Shown here: positions 47,793 to 58,326 of the stretch, piece by piece
Layout: each line of letters opens with the position of its first letter
Numbering within the stretch: the stretch's first letter is position 1
Source: Chrysoperla carnea
Taxonomy: Eukaryota > Arthropoda > Insecta > Neuroptera > Chrysopidae
Assembly: GCF_905475395.1 (NCBI RefSeq)
Contig: NC_058337.1
Coordinates: 12,264,983-12,328,982, forward strand
Length of the DNA stretch: 64,000 bases
Reading direction: 5' to 3'
Translations under genes and position numbers: made by a program
The notes under the pieces: model-generated
Seen by the model: the letters and a program-made list of their open reading frames with translations, nothing else
The model's database searches: none
Told to the model about the DNA's origin: nothing

Positions 47793-50700
47793 GTAAGTGA
47801 ACTTTTGTATATTTTCTTAATAACAGTTATTGTGAAAATTTAAGTGCGAAAAAAATTATCTAATTTAAAACATGTGAATATATTCAAATAATAAAACGAC
47901 ACTCTAAATAAAATTTAACATGAAAATTGTATTTAATAATATATAAAAAAATACAAAAAAATATTATGTTTGGTTAAATTTTGATATTTCGATTACAACG
48001 CCATCCTCATCAGGAGCTAATTTAATCGTACAACACGTTTAAAAAAAAGTACAAAACAAATGACATAACAGAGCAGTAAATAAATAAATATACAAAAAAC
48101 GAACATAATAATTTTTAAAACATTTAAATTTTAGTCACAAATCACAATCAATTATTTAATGAATTTCATATTATTTTGTTATTTAATTATATGTATTAAT
48201 TTATTGTGAGATGTTACAAAAATTATCTTTTTTCGATTTTTTATTTGCTGCCCTGTAATTTTTGTAATTTGTTTTAGATATATTTAATTATTTTTTTTTT
48301 AATTTTACGTAAAGATACTGATTTCAATCGACATATCGAAGATATTTTTCAAATTAATTTCTAATATACAGTTTCATTTCGAGTGTCGTGATATTTTTCT
48401 TGAACAACTCTGTCTCAATACTTCAAGTCAATAAAAATCCATTTTAAAATGTGAAAAAATTACGAGACTTTTATATAAGAACATTTTTATTTTTCACTAA
48501 TTTTGGGAAAAAAGTTAATTTAAAAATTTTATTTTAATAATATTTGGATATAAATATTAGTCAAATTAATTGTATAAACTGAAAGTCTTGAAATTTCTGA
48601 AACATAAATTAAATAAACTAAATTCATTAAAATAAAGTGCCTAGATTGTTAAATATTATTAGTATAAAAATTTAAAATTAGGGTTCCTGATTTCTCGACC
48701 TTTTTATTTCTTGAGGCACGAGAATTCTAGACCAGGATTTCTCGAGAAATTTAGAAATTTATAATAAAATAGGACGTTATTTTCAATTATTGCTTTATTA
48801 CAAGTTAGACTGATAATGAATGAGATCAATTAAATCTCATTTTTTTGTTACCATAAATTGCCTTTATTATTTTGAAAATCAAAAATAAACAATAAATCAA
48901 ACCAACTGTATACTCGGTTCTTCTATATAACCAGTAAAGAGTATATGGTTTCCTACCAGTTCCCAAATGTACAACAATCTTACCCAAAACAAACATTTTG
49001 CTACCAACTTTAACTAAAAATGCACTTTTTATAAAAACAGATTATGTTAATAACATCACAGTTTTTCTTTTAAACAAATCATAATTAACTTTCAATACTT
49101 TTTAATTTGTGCATAGTATGCCACCTAAAATTGTATCAGCAACATCCACAAAATAATCAACAAAGAAATCAAATTTTAATTCAAAGCTTTTTCTTCACAG
49201 CATAATATGATTGACAGTTTCTTATTTTAGTGCAATGTTGCCCGATAACGAGAAAAAATGCTCATTTTCGGTCAATTATGGCTTAAGGTAGTACTATCGG
49301 TAATAGACTTTGCATTCAAAATTTAATGAAATTTGGCATAGTTGTCCATTATTATATCATAATTAACCAGTTTTATTATATCATTTTTAGGGGCCTTCAG
49401 AGAACTGAAAAATTGATCCTTATGGGAAATCACAGATTTTATTTTATTTCACAAAACTGGAAGTTCAGATTTTCAGTTCTCTGAAGGCGCCTAAAAATTT
49501 AACTGGTTAATTATGATATAATAATGGACAACTATGCCAAGTTTCATTAAATTCAGAATGCAAAGTCTATTACCGATAGTATTACCTTAATAGTCACTAC
49601 CGCTTTGTACATTTTTTCAAGAGTAGGCGTTCGTTTCACAGTAGACTCAAATCACTGAAATTATTTTTTAAATTAAGTTTGTAGTTATTTGAGTCTGACT
49701 GGTTTTGTCAGTAGTTTCAGCTGCCTGAATGGTCTTTTTAAATTGAAGTTCAAATAATTCATATTCGAGTTTGAGGTCCTCGTCATTCATCTTGGTTCGC
49801 GATGTACGAAACTTCGGTTGAACTAGAATTTGAGTCTGGATATAATCTATTATCTACGTGTTATCAGTGCCGGATTTACCTTTGACGGGGCCCCAAGCAA
49901 CCTCAGGTTTTTGGGGCCCTCATTGTAAACCCCCCCCCCCCGATATTTCAAAATAATGAATAATTAGTTAATTTTGCATAATCAATATATTTTACAGTTA
50001 ACTTATAATTTACTATCTAAATTACAACTTCTTTCTACTTTTCTCAGTCGCAAATTGATGAATGACATCATCAAAGTCAAGTTTTTCAAGCTTGTCTTTT
50101 TCGATAAACAGTAAGCCTAATTCACTAACTTTTTCTTGACACATCGATGAGCGTAAATAATTTTTGACGCGTTTTAATGCGCTGAACGATCTCTCCCTTG
50201 TACTATTAGCTATCGGTATTGTAAGGAATAGCCTGATGAGGCATTCAACATTTGGAAACGCTGAAAACAGTTCATCCTTGAAAATGACTTGGTACAATAT
50301 ATATATTGTTGACATGGATTTTTTCTTTTTTTCATGTGTTATTTTTTTTTTTCAAATTTTAGAATGTGTTTTTAAAATTTTCCATTTTTTGGGGCCCCTG
50401 TCCAAGCAGGGCCCCAAGCAATTGCTTCCTTTGCTTCCCGGTAAATCCAACACTGCGTGTTATATGCGTTTTTTTAGTAAAACTAAATAGATATTTCGAA
50501 TTATCGAGACATTGAGGTTTTTTTTCCTGTCTCAACTTAAGATAAATTTCTCGAGAATTCTGGAGCAGAATCCCTATTTAAAATAGTTATTCTCTATATT
50601 AACAATGGGTATTAATTTTCAATAATAATTTTTTTTTTTTAATATTTCAGTTTATTGCAACTTGTTTAATTGCTATTGCAATGGCAAAACCACAAAATTT

Positions 50701-53700
50701 TGGTTATAATGCAGCCAAATATAATCCAAATATATACAATCCAAATGTATATAATCAAAATGCATATAATCCAAATGCGTATAATCCAAATGTCTACAAC
50801 CCAAATCGTAACATTTACAATCCTGTTGCTGCTGCCGCATATAATTATGTACAGAAACCATACATACCTATTACATCGCAAACCCAAGAAGTGAATCCTG
50901 ATGGCTCCTACCAATACAGGTAAGCAATGGGTTTGATCGAAATGTAAATAGTAGGCACCTACAGAAAAGTCGACGCTTGCATATTTGAAAATATGCAAAA
51001 TAAGAAAATACTTTAAAAAAAAAAAAACATTTCGCTCTAAAAAATAGAACCACGCGAATTAATTGATGAAAATAAACCAAATTATGTTTTTAAATTTATT
51101 CAAAATGAAAAGGATGTATGAGCGCCATGTCAATTTTGAATAAAAAGCTTAACTTTTTTATATGAACTTGGACTAAATCTAAATCAATTCTGAAAATTTT
51201 ACCATTGATCTTATGGTAAAACGGTAGATGGATGATATGTTTTCATAAATTACAAAACTAGTCGGTGGAAATTAAAAAAAAAAAAAAACTATTTAAATTA
51301 AAGTAAAAACGTTAATAAATTATGGAAAACAAAAAAAGCCCATTGTGCCCGACTAATTAAGGATTTATAAACACGGTAATGGGGACACAAATTTAACGAA
51401 ATATATATTTTTTCAATTTTGATGTTGAATTACGTTAAGACGAAAAGTAAGAAAAAAACTTTTCGATATCTGGAGTAATTTTCAAAATATCGAAAATTGA
51501 AAATTTTGTTTGATTATTTAGCTTTAGATATTTCGAAAACCAAGGCAGATACGAAAAATTTTATTCTTATTTTTCGTCTACATTCTTGAAATTATAACAA
51601 AATTCATCTTCCTCAGAAAATAAGGTACAAATAATTTCAACCCTAAGTCTAAAATTGTCTTGGTGCTCGTACTATTAATAAATCATTATTGTTTCATACG
51701 AATTTGGCAATTATTCGCCTCCAAGTGTTTGTATCAAAACTTCAGTCTTTTTAAAATGAAAAGTGATTCTTGATATACATTGATTTTTCGGACTTTATGA
51801 GATTTCGGGGTCTATTATTGAATGACTAGTTCGGAAAAAGTTGTCTAACAAGTGTAATAAAAGATGCCTGTCTGTACCCGTTTCTTTTTTAGCGGATCTT
51901 TTGATTAAATTTTTTCGGTTACAGCAAAAAGAAAAAGATAAAAGCTAAGTTAATACAAATTTATAATAATTAAAGCATTAAAAATTATACGAAAAATCAA
52001 ATCTACAAAAAATACTCGACGTATAAAGCAATATTTTAGTTTTTTACTTTATATCTGCCTGAACAAGTTTAAACATTCATCGGACGAAATTTGTTACTTT
52101 TAAACAAGGATTCGTATTCATATCCGCGGATTTTGACATTCATTACCCGTATCCGAAATCGCTGATTTATATTTTTCCTGATACGTCATTAATAAAATGT
52201 TGTATATACACAAAATATCATAGTTTATCTGTATAAATCTATAATGATAAATAATACTTGTTTTTGTATTTCTGAACAACAAGTTGCCTAACTAACATAA
52301 ATATTTCAAAATTAGACATAATATATGGACTACAACTACAAACTACTATTTGTAATTAATTTACATTTATTATTATCCATTATTAAAGTCTAAATTAAAG
52401 ATTGAGCTACTCTCGGATGGTTAGCGCTTTAAAGAAAAAATTATTCTCTTTCTTTAAGCACAACGTTTTGCCATGACAAAATTGACATTTGAAGTATAAA
52501 AGTCTGAAAACATTTAAAACGTTTATACCTTAAGGATGTATGAGCATGGCAACAATACTTGATTTAAAGGCACAAAATTTTTTATAAGTAGACTTACTCA
52601 AAGAATATGTGGTTAAAATTTCAGCTTAGTTATTCATGCAAATTTTTAAGAAAAATATCATTGAAAATCGAAATAAAATACATTGCTGTTATGGAGAAAT
52701 CTCAAAAAACGTCATACTTTGAAAGTTTTTGATAATTTTCACTTGGAACGAATGAACAAATTTAAAAAAAAACTTAATTGTATTAGCAATAAACCAAGTC
52801 TCTATCCATATAAGGGATGTACGAGCAGGGTACAGTTAGGGTTAAAATTATTTTTATCTTAACTTCAACTTTGATGATGAATTTTAGTGTATCTATAGAA
52901 TGTAGACGAAAAATAAGAATAAAATTTTTCGATGGCAGCCATTGTTTACCAAATATCGAAATCTGAATAACTAAACAAAATTTTTCAATATTTTGAAAAA
53001 TACGCCAGATATCGAAAAATTGTATTCTTACTTTTCGTCTTATATCGTTAAGTTATAACAGAATTCAAAATCAAAATTGAAAAGATCAATTTTTTAAATT
53101 AGTGCCCCTACTACAGTGCTTATACATCCTTAGCTATGTTTATGAAGAATCACTGCCCATAATATTTTTTGACACAAAATATCGACAAATTAATATTATT
53201 AAAACTCGACGGTAAAATTGAATATTTACGAATTTGATATAGGTACCTTGGTTTACAAATAAGACAATAAATTGAATTAAAAAGATAATAATTTTGTTGT
53301 TGAAATAATCTTTCATGAAAATTAAAGAAAATAGTATGTACTTATTCTAAATTCTATAATTTTTTTTTCAAATTGTTCTATTTTTTATTACCTTTGTAAA
53401 CAAAATTAATTTTCGTCTGAAACATACTAAAAAAACACATTTTTACAAAATATAATTGAAAATAAAAAACTAAAAATTAATGATTTTTGACAACTAAAAT
53501 ATTAATTTTCATCAATCCACCCTTCGAGTGGGTAAAAAAATTAATAAAAGTTGGTGTGTAGTTACAAACCTTTACAAAATGTTAATTTTTCGATATTTCA
53601 TATAAAAAATAGCTATTTCTATATAATTGCCATATCTTTTTAAAAACACCTACATTGAGTTGTCTGGACAAGGCAAAGATTGATATTTTTTGCGGAAAAA

Positions 53701-54532
53701 TTTTGCTTAGTGAATTTACTACGCTGACGGTTTTTTAAATCTAGGACTAAAATCTATAAAAACTACTAAAAATTATAGTACTAGAGTTTAATCTTTAAAC
53801 AATAATTTTTGATAGTTTAAAAAAAGTATATCTTTCATGGAAATTAAATCAGTAGAGAAATGAATAAGAATATTCAAATAATTTTCGATAGGATTAAATC
53901 CGATTGTTTGAACGGGACTTTTTTTTTGCTAGATATTGATTATTCTTTTAGAAATAAAAAGCAATGTAGGTAGTCATTTTTTCATAAACCAGACTTTACA
54001 AAATAATTATATTAAATTATGAAACAATATATGCAACATTGTTTCAAGTAATACTTGAATGCAATTATCAATAATTACGTAGCTATTATTTATGAGTGTA
54101 AAACTTAAAGTAGTCCGTTTTTTTTTTACTAACGATGATACCCTGATGAGTAAAATATCTTGAAAAATACAAATTTGAAATTCGTCTTTTAATAATTATA
54201 GTTTCACAACTGCTGATGGTAAAACCGCTCAGGAAACTGGTGTCTTAAAAAATCCTGGCACAAATATTGAAGCCGAATCAGTAACTGGATCATATTCATA
54301 CACAGCACCTGATGGTACACCAATCTCAGTACGTTATATTGCTGATGAAAATGGTTTCCGAGCAGAAGGTGCTCATCTTCCAACACCGCCACCAACACCA
54401 CTTGCAATTCAACGATCATTAGAATACATTGCTGCCAAAAACCGTGGATTAAATCCATACAATCCACAATACAACGCATACAATCCAACCCAATACAATC
54501 CATACAATCAATATAACAACCGTCAATATTAA
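47784..54532 (+). CDS. RR-1 type cuticular protein (three coding exons)
   Basis: Encodes a secreted structural protein of the insect cuticle that binds chitin through a Rebers-Riddiford domain. Coding exons: 47784-47792 (M-K-I, then donor GTAAGT), 50651-50919 (after acceptor ATATTTCAG, ends at GTAAGC) and 54202-54532 (after ATTATAG, stop TAA). The total is 202 residues, in frame throughout. Residues 1-15 are a signal peptide ([12 protein letters not shown], likely cut A15/K16). Residues 27-61 repeat a YNPN(A/V/I) unit. The RR-1 domain is about residues 88-153, with [17 protein letters not shown] at 122-131, [10 protein letters not shown] at 136-145 and GAHLP at 149-153. The tail (about 171-202) is again rich in N, P, Y and Q. 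A tiny first coding exon that splits the signal peptide is typical of this family. Intron 1 is 2.9 kb and transposon-filled; intron 2 is 3.3 kb. The first exon is inferred from splice and signal-peptide fit, the other two are firm. Confidence 0.9.
49100..49856 (-). pseudogene. hAT transposase C-terminal remnant, split by a foldback insertion
   Basis: On the minus strand, 49810-49690 reads [20 protein letters not shown] in a long open stretch. Near 49645-49595 there is [13 protein letters not shown]. After the inserted element (49283-49590), the same frame gives IKP, a stop, then [17 protein letters not shown] and HIML. The pattern LxxMYxAVxTIKPxxTExExxFSxSGN is the C-terminal dimerisation region of hAT transposases. 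At least two in-frame stops plus the insertion show it is dead. Confidence 0.7.
49283..49590. mobile_element. Foldback MITE flanked by TTAA, nested in the hAT remnant
   Basis: Two arms of about 115-120 bp (49283-49401 and about 49461-49590) are nearly perfect inverted copies around a loop of about 60 bases. The outermost bases are TTAA on both sides (49283-49286, 49587-49590), consistent with a TTAA target as used by piggyBac-like elements. The ends then read GGTA(G/A)TACTATCGGTAATAG. It interrupts the hAT transposase remnant in frame. Confidence 0.9.
49865..50455 (-). mobile_element. Inner hAT element (591 bp) with perfect 8-bp duplication
   Basis: Terminal inverted repeats CAGTGCCGGATTTACC (49865) and, inverted, CAGTGTTGGATTTACC (50455). 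Target duplication CGTGTTAT at 49857-49864 and 50456-50463, exact. Subterminal GGGGCCCCAAGCAA repeats occur at both ends. It is a deletion derivative that keeps only the 3' end of the transposase gene (50022-50315). It lies inside the outer hAT element, so it is the younger insertion. Confidence 0.95.
50022..50315 (-). pseudogene. hAT transposase C-terminal dimerisation domain (truncated)
   Basis: 97 codons. The part from about residue 18 reads [20 protein letters not shown], then [20 protein letters not shown], then a block with [20 protein letters not shown] and the end ATEKSRKKL. This is the Dimer_Tnp_hAT region as found in zinc-finger-MYM-type-1-like/hAT proteins, with the conserved ERSFSxLKRxKNYLRS core. 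The BED finger and the catalytic RNase H-like domain are absent. The first ~15 codons lie across the deletion junction and do not look like transposase, so the ATG at 50315 is probably not a real start. Confidence 0.85.
50651..50919 (+). CDS. Cuticle protein, coding exon 2
   Basis: Carries the rest of the signal peptide, the YNPN repeats and the start of the RR-1 domain (up to GSYQY). Bounded by AATATTTCAG and GTAAGC; ends in phase 2 with AG of a serine codon. A shorter frame starting at the internal ATG (50681) would lack most of the signal peptide. Confidence 0.92.
51357..51680 (+). mobile_element. Foldback repeat F, copy 1 (intron 2)
   Basis: Begins TAAGGATTTATAAACACGG. Internal arms TAAGACGAAAAGTAAGAAAA and ATTCTTATTTTTCGTCTACA are inverted with respect to each other, so the copy is itself a foldback. 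It matches 52812-53122 in inverted orientation. Confidence 0.7.
52812..53122 (-). mobile_element. Foldback repeat F, copy 2 (intron 2)
   Basis: Ends AAGGGATGTACGAGCAGGGT (52812) and GTGCTTATACATCCTTA (53122) are inverted. Inner arms GTAGACGAAAAATAAGAATA and TTCTTACTTTTCGTCTTA. Inverted relative to copy 1, which gives the intron the potential for a large stem. Confidence 0.72.
54202..54532 (+). CDS. Cuticle protein, coding exon 3
   Basis: Completes the RR-1 domain ([19 protein letters not shown]) and the NPYNPQY-rich tail, ending at TAA 54530-54532. Starts after ATAATTATAG at 54201. Confidence 0.95.
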
Positions 54533-55015
54533 ATTAATATGATGAACGAAGTCTCTCTCTTAATTTTACGTATTTATTGACAGGTTTTTTTTGTTTTTTT
54601 ATGGAACGATACACGTGATTTTTTAGGTCTAGTTTGAATTTTAAAAGATTTTATAAACACTTTTTTTTTTGGAGTGTCTCAAAGAATTGGTTTTACGGGA
54701 TTCCGCATTTAATGATTTTTGATAAAAATAATATAATTGATTGTTATTTCTAACAAGAATCTTATATCATCTTTCACAAAGATCTCACCTGAGGTCTTTT
54801 ATGAGGTCTTTTGTAGTTTAAACCTGACCTGAATATATATTGTGAGAAATAATCACAAATGATTTTGTACATTTTTATTTTTCAATTTTTTGCTATTTTG
54901 TATATTTATATTAAGATTGTGTGATTTTATCTTATTTTCTTTTACATGCATAAACTTACAATATTTTGTACAAATGAAAAACATCAGAAAAAATAAATAA
55001 AATTATAAATATCAT
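54533..55015 (+). other. 3' UTR and poly(A) signals of the cuticle gene
   Basis: AATAAA signals at 54992-54997 and 54996-55001, followed by a T/G-rich stretch (TTTTTTGTTTTGG). The segment 54764-55045 recurs at 60430-60655. Confidence 0.65.
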
Positions 55016-55147
55016 TTTTTGTTTTGGTCTATATTCTGAATTTTTAAAACATTTTCCGAATACTAAAATTATAAAAATAATAAAGTATAAACTTGATTCG
55101 TTGGGTGTAAAACGGTGGTTTCAAATTTTTGAAACTATAATAATAAA

Positions 55148-55806
55148 AACAAGTGAAAACAAACAATTGACTGAGTTAATTGTTGAAATAGAAAGTGTTG
55201 AATATCAGTGCCTGCATTTTTTTTTAAATTTATTAGAAAAATTTAAAAAACCAACACAATTATGGCGCCCTTCAACCGCCATTTGACTTTTCGATGTTCT
55301 TTTTTTTACTTATTATTTTTAACTATTTATTTGCTTACTATTTTTTTCATTTTTCGAGAAAGTTTTACAAGAGCACTAGTTGAAGTTACTTGCAAATTTT
55401 CTATTCTCTATCTTTTATAATTTTTTGGAAAAAATAGACACCAAAATTTTGTCTTGAACAATAATGTTTACCAAATAATGTTTCAAAAAAAGTCGTTTAT
55501 TTTTTATAAGGAACATTGTTCATATTTATAAAATAAACAAGAAATATTTCGTTCTATCTCTAACGATGTACAAGATGGGCCCCACGGACTCTTGACGCAA
55601 TTAATATGTTGCTCATTTACGAACTAAAACTCACTTTTCATACGTAATGCGCACGCTATTTCAGCTTGACATATCTTTACGTATTTTAGTTATCGTGCTG
55701 ACAGACAAACAACCGAAAATGGACTAATTAGATGACTTTATGAACACGCATACTAAAATTTGGTTCGTACCATCAATATTTTTAAGCGTTACAAACTTGG
55801 AACTAC
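55148..55806 (+). repeat. Family A, divergent subfamily A'
   Basis: 5' end ACAAGTGAAAACAAACAATT; then a subfamily-specific block (CCAACACAATTATGGCGCCC, CCGCCATTTGACTTTTCG, TACTTGCAAATTTTCTA); then family A blocks (TCTATCTCTAACG, CAAGATGGGCCCCACGGA, CGAAAATGGACTAATTAGAT) ending at AAGCGTTACAAACTTGGAAC. The 3' hairpin is lost. The same subfamily is at 61178-62100. Confidence 0.8.
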
Positions 55807-55823
55807 AAGTGAAATTTACAATA

Positions 55824-56228
55824 CAGTCAAACTTGGATAAGCAAGAGTTCAAGGGAGCACAATCTCATTCGCGCTTATAGAGGTTTCTCACTAACCCAAG
55901 TTTCTCGTTACTGCAGGTACATGGGTAGCGTTTCTTTCTTATAGAGGTACGCAGCAATAACAAGTCATAGCAAGTACGAATGTAGTAATAAATATGGAAA
56001 ATGATGAAATATAGTTCCTCCTAAATAATATAAATAAATAAAGCTCGACTGTCGCTTATAGAGGTATAGATAAGTAGCAGTCTCACTTACGGAGGTCCAT
56101 GAGGGGAAAACGACTCTCTCTTACAGATATTTCTGTTTCTCGCTAATAGAGGTTTTGGAAGCTTAAAATGACGGGTCCTGGCTATTACTCTCACTTATAG
56201 AGTTTTCTCATTTACCTAGATTTGACTG
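55824..56228. mobile_element. Pogo-type MITE (405 bp) with TA duplication
   Basis: Ends CAGTCAAACTTGGATAAGC (55824) and, inverted, CAGTCAAATCTAGGTAAA (56228), flanked by TA on both sides. The interior repeats CTTATAGAGGTTT motifs on one strand, the same design as the MITE at 20923-21211. A broken pogo-like transposase lies 0.5 kb away (56690-57190), though a link between them is unproven. Confidence 0.85.
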
Positions 56229-56230
56229 TA

Positions 56231-56575
56231 TTTAAAAAACCCCCGACGAAATTATCGGGTACGGAATCCTTAACTCACACCTGGAACATATCTAAGAATA
56301 CTCTCTATTTAATTACTTTTCTCCTTAGTCTTTCTAAACTGAATCGATTTTGAAAATCATCGCCAACTTTTTAGTTTTTTCGGATACGGAACCCTAAACT
56401 CGCATTTGAAATAGCTAGGAACACTCCCCATGAAATTACCTTTCAAACAAAACATAAAATCAAATTTGGTTCATCCGTTTAGGCAGTACAATGCCACAGA
56501 CAGGCAGGCACACACACATAGGGGTCAAATTTATAACACCCCTTTTTTCACTGCGGGGGTTAAAAATTAGTATAC
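56231..56575 (-). repeat. Dispersed insect repeat (CCCCCG-ended)
   Basis: Left CCCCCGACGAAATTATCGGG; then GGTACGGAATCC and TCGGATACGGAACCCTAAAC (an internal duplication); TTCATCCGTTTAGGCAGTAC; CACAGACAGGCAGGCACACA; right end ACTGCGGGGGTTAAAA. This layout, with opposed GGGGG ends and an internal dinucleotide tract, is a dispersed repeat seen in many insects. Noncoding. Confidence 0.6.
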
Positions 56576-56689
56576 TTTGATATATATTTCATGCATACAG
56601 CGTATAAAATTCTCCTTTGTAAAAAAAATGTAGACAATATATCCCTATTTAAGACCTTATATCCCCAGCAGAAAATAAATCCAAGTTTA

Positions 56690-57190
56690 ATGGCAGTAAA
56701 CTTGCATTTATTTCACTCGTTGAACAGATATCACTATAATAGGCGAATCATTTTGTTTGGTTCTTTTTATTGTAAGAAGCAGAATTGTCAATAGTGATGC
56801 CAATTGCATTTACTGCAGCCGCAGAGTGTTCAAAGTGCCTCTTTCACCATGTATTGCAGATCCAGCTCGCTTAATTATTTTCTGTGCTACAATCTTTCTT
56901 GGAATCTGGAAAGTGGTGAGACCGGTTTCACCCATGTATATTTTTCAAAAATGAATGGATGTTGGTACGATTGAAAGAGGTATAACATCAGCTCATACTG
57001 GTAGTTTGGCTCAGCCTTTTTTGTTTTCTTACTCCAGAAAAGGAATATATGAATCAACGGCTGTTTCGTATGCTAGAGATCTAAGTTGTTCTGGAAGCAA
57101 TCCGAAGTAAACCGAGGCACTTTTCTTTAAATATTCGACAAGAGAACGTTATTGTTGTTCTTTGAAAATCAGTCTAGGGTTATTAAGCCT
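56690..57190 (-). pseudogene. Pogo/jerky-like DDE transposase, broken
   Basis: On the minus strand, about 57175-57040 reads SLVEYLKKSASVYFGLLPEQ and then LRSLAYETAVDSYIPFLE before a stop, typical of the CENP-B-type DNA-binding region. About 56930-56810 reads YMGETGLTTFQIPRKIVAQK followed by AGSAIHGERGTLNTL, matching the MDETGLTTVQxPxKIxAxKG...GERGTL core of pogo/jerky DDE transposases, with MDE changed to MGE. NAIGITIDNSASY follows in another frame. Several stops and shifts make it dead, and the downstream catalytic region is missing. Confidence 0.75.
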
Positions 57191-58148
57191 TACAATGAAT
57201 ATCAAGCCGGCTTCGTTGCAATATCCCTATATTTTCGATTAGAATTTAGTGGCTCCTATACTGTTAACTCATACACCTCTTTAGTAGTGGTGCCCCTAGT
57301 TGTTGTGCGTTTGTAATTCTTCATTCTGCAATAATAGGTAAACATCACTTTCAATTTTGAACCTCACACCTTTCTCGTGGGCAAACAGGTTAATACTTAC
57401 CCCACGCATTTGGTTAATACTAGCCTCAGAGGTACTTTTCAAACATAAAAAATTATTAATAAATAACTCTTCATTAGTTGAACAAAACAACATGCAGATG
57501 TTATGCTCCACTTAATGTTATGCTCCAATAAATATTGCAGATGTTATGCTCCAATAAATATTAGAAATACATAAATCCTCAATCAAATAAGTAATGAATT
57601 AAAGCTCAAAAAAAAAAAAAAACACGACGTAAAAATATTCGATTCCCTGTTTTTTGGCACCCATGTGCCACAACAACATTGTCGGCAGGCAAATGACGTG
57701 CTGTAACTTGTTCGTTAGCATCGCCCGAAGGTAAAGCCTTGTCGTGCATAGCTTAGAAGCTAGAGGACTGTTAATACCTACTCTCGTTAAAACAAGCCCC
57801 CCGCTCCCTGCAGATAAACTATCACCTTTCTTGATTGGTCTGATAAAATAATATAACCCGATCTCAAAAGTCACATAAGATCACGCGTGCGCGTCCTTAG
57901 AAATTCAAGGTCAAAAGTCGTGAAAATCAGTTTTTTGTGAATATCTCGTTTTTTTGCCTTCAATCGTATTAACATACATTATAAAAGTTGTAGAGGATAA
58001 AATTTTCTAGAAATTTTGTCTGAAATTTGGTTTGTACGTTGAAATGTTTTTGAAATAGAGGGTGCGAGATTGGGCGCTCAGTTTAAATATTCGTACGTAA
58101 TTACGTACTTCAGTGCTTCAATATTTATAAATATAAGTTATTCAATAA
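57191..58148. other. Intergenic sequence
   Basis: No gene supported. A run of A residues is at 57607-57621. The patch 57660-57900 has higher complexity and CpG but no readable protein. The 91-codon minus-strand frame at 57599-57874 lacks any domain. Confidence 0.4.
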
Positions 58149-58326
58149 TTATTTAAGTGGTATTTAATGAATAATTAAGGGGGAAAACCGCTTAATAAAA
58201 TGGGGGTTCACGATCGACTCTGTCTACTATACGGTTTTTTCATTTAATTGCCGATTAAATACTACTTTTATACATTTTATTATGCAGTTTTCCTCTTAAT
58301 TATTCATTAAATACCACTTAAATAAC
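58149..58326. mobile_element. Foldback repeat, ~53-bp arms
   Basis: 58149-58201 (TTATTTAAGTGGTATTTAAT, AATAATTAAGG) is repeated inverted at 58273-58326 (CTTAATTATTCATTAAATAC). Two or three mismatches; loop about 70 bases. Confidence 0.8.

Larger units (their letters stand above)
48679..50576 (-). mobile_element. Outer hAT element in intron 1, degraded, with exact 8-bp duplication
   Basis: Ends TAGGGTTCCTG (48679) and, inverted, TAGGGATTCTG (50576). The flanks are an exact 8-bp duplication, TTTAAAAT, at 48671-48678 and 50577-50584. Subterminal motifs TCTCGAGAAAT occur at both sides. It hosts two later insertions (49283-49590 and 49865-50455). The remaining minus-strand sequence is a broken hAT transposase (see 49100-49856). 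A truncated relative is at 28411-28763. Confidence 0.88.
47793..50650 (+). other. Cuticle gene intron 1
   Basis: GTAAGT...CAG, 2858 bp, phase 0. About two thirds is the nested transposon stack at 48679-50576. The rest is AT-rich. Confidence 0.75.
50920..54201 (+). other. Cuticle gene intron 2
   Basis: GTAAGC...ATTATAG, 3282 bp, phase 2. Contains two inverted copies of a foldback repeat (51357-51680, 52812-53122) and further copies of its TAAGGATGTATGAGC end motif (about 51111 and 52531). No other gene. Confidence 0.85.

Noticed and set aside
49865..50455. Host gene of the zinc-finger-MYM type
   Set aside because: The coding part sits between hAT terminal inverted repeats with an 8-bp duplication, so it is a transposase remnant and not a host gene.
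50666..50998. Minus-strand frames over cuticle exon 2 (50666-50998, 50673-50861) and plus-strand frame 50670-50894
   Set aside because: They are shadows of the YNPN-repeat coding exon. The plus-strand frame at 50681-50919 with the RR-1 continuation is the real one.
54204..54503. 99-codon minus-strand frame
   Set aside because: Antisense shadow of cuticle exon 3.
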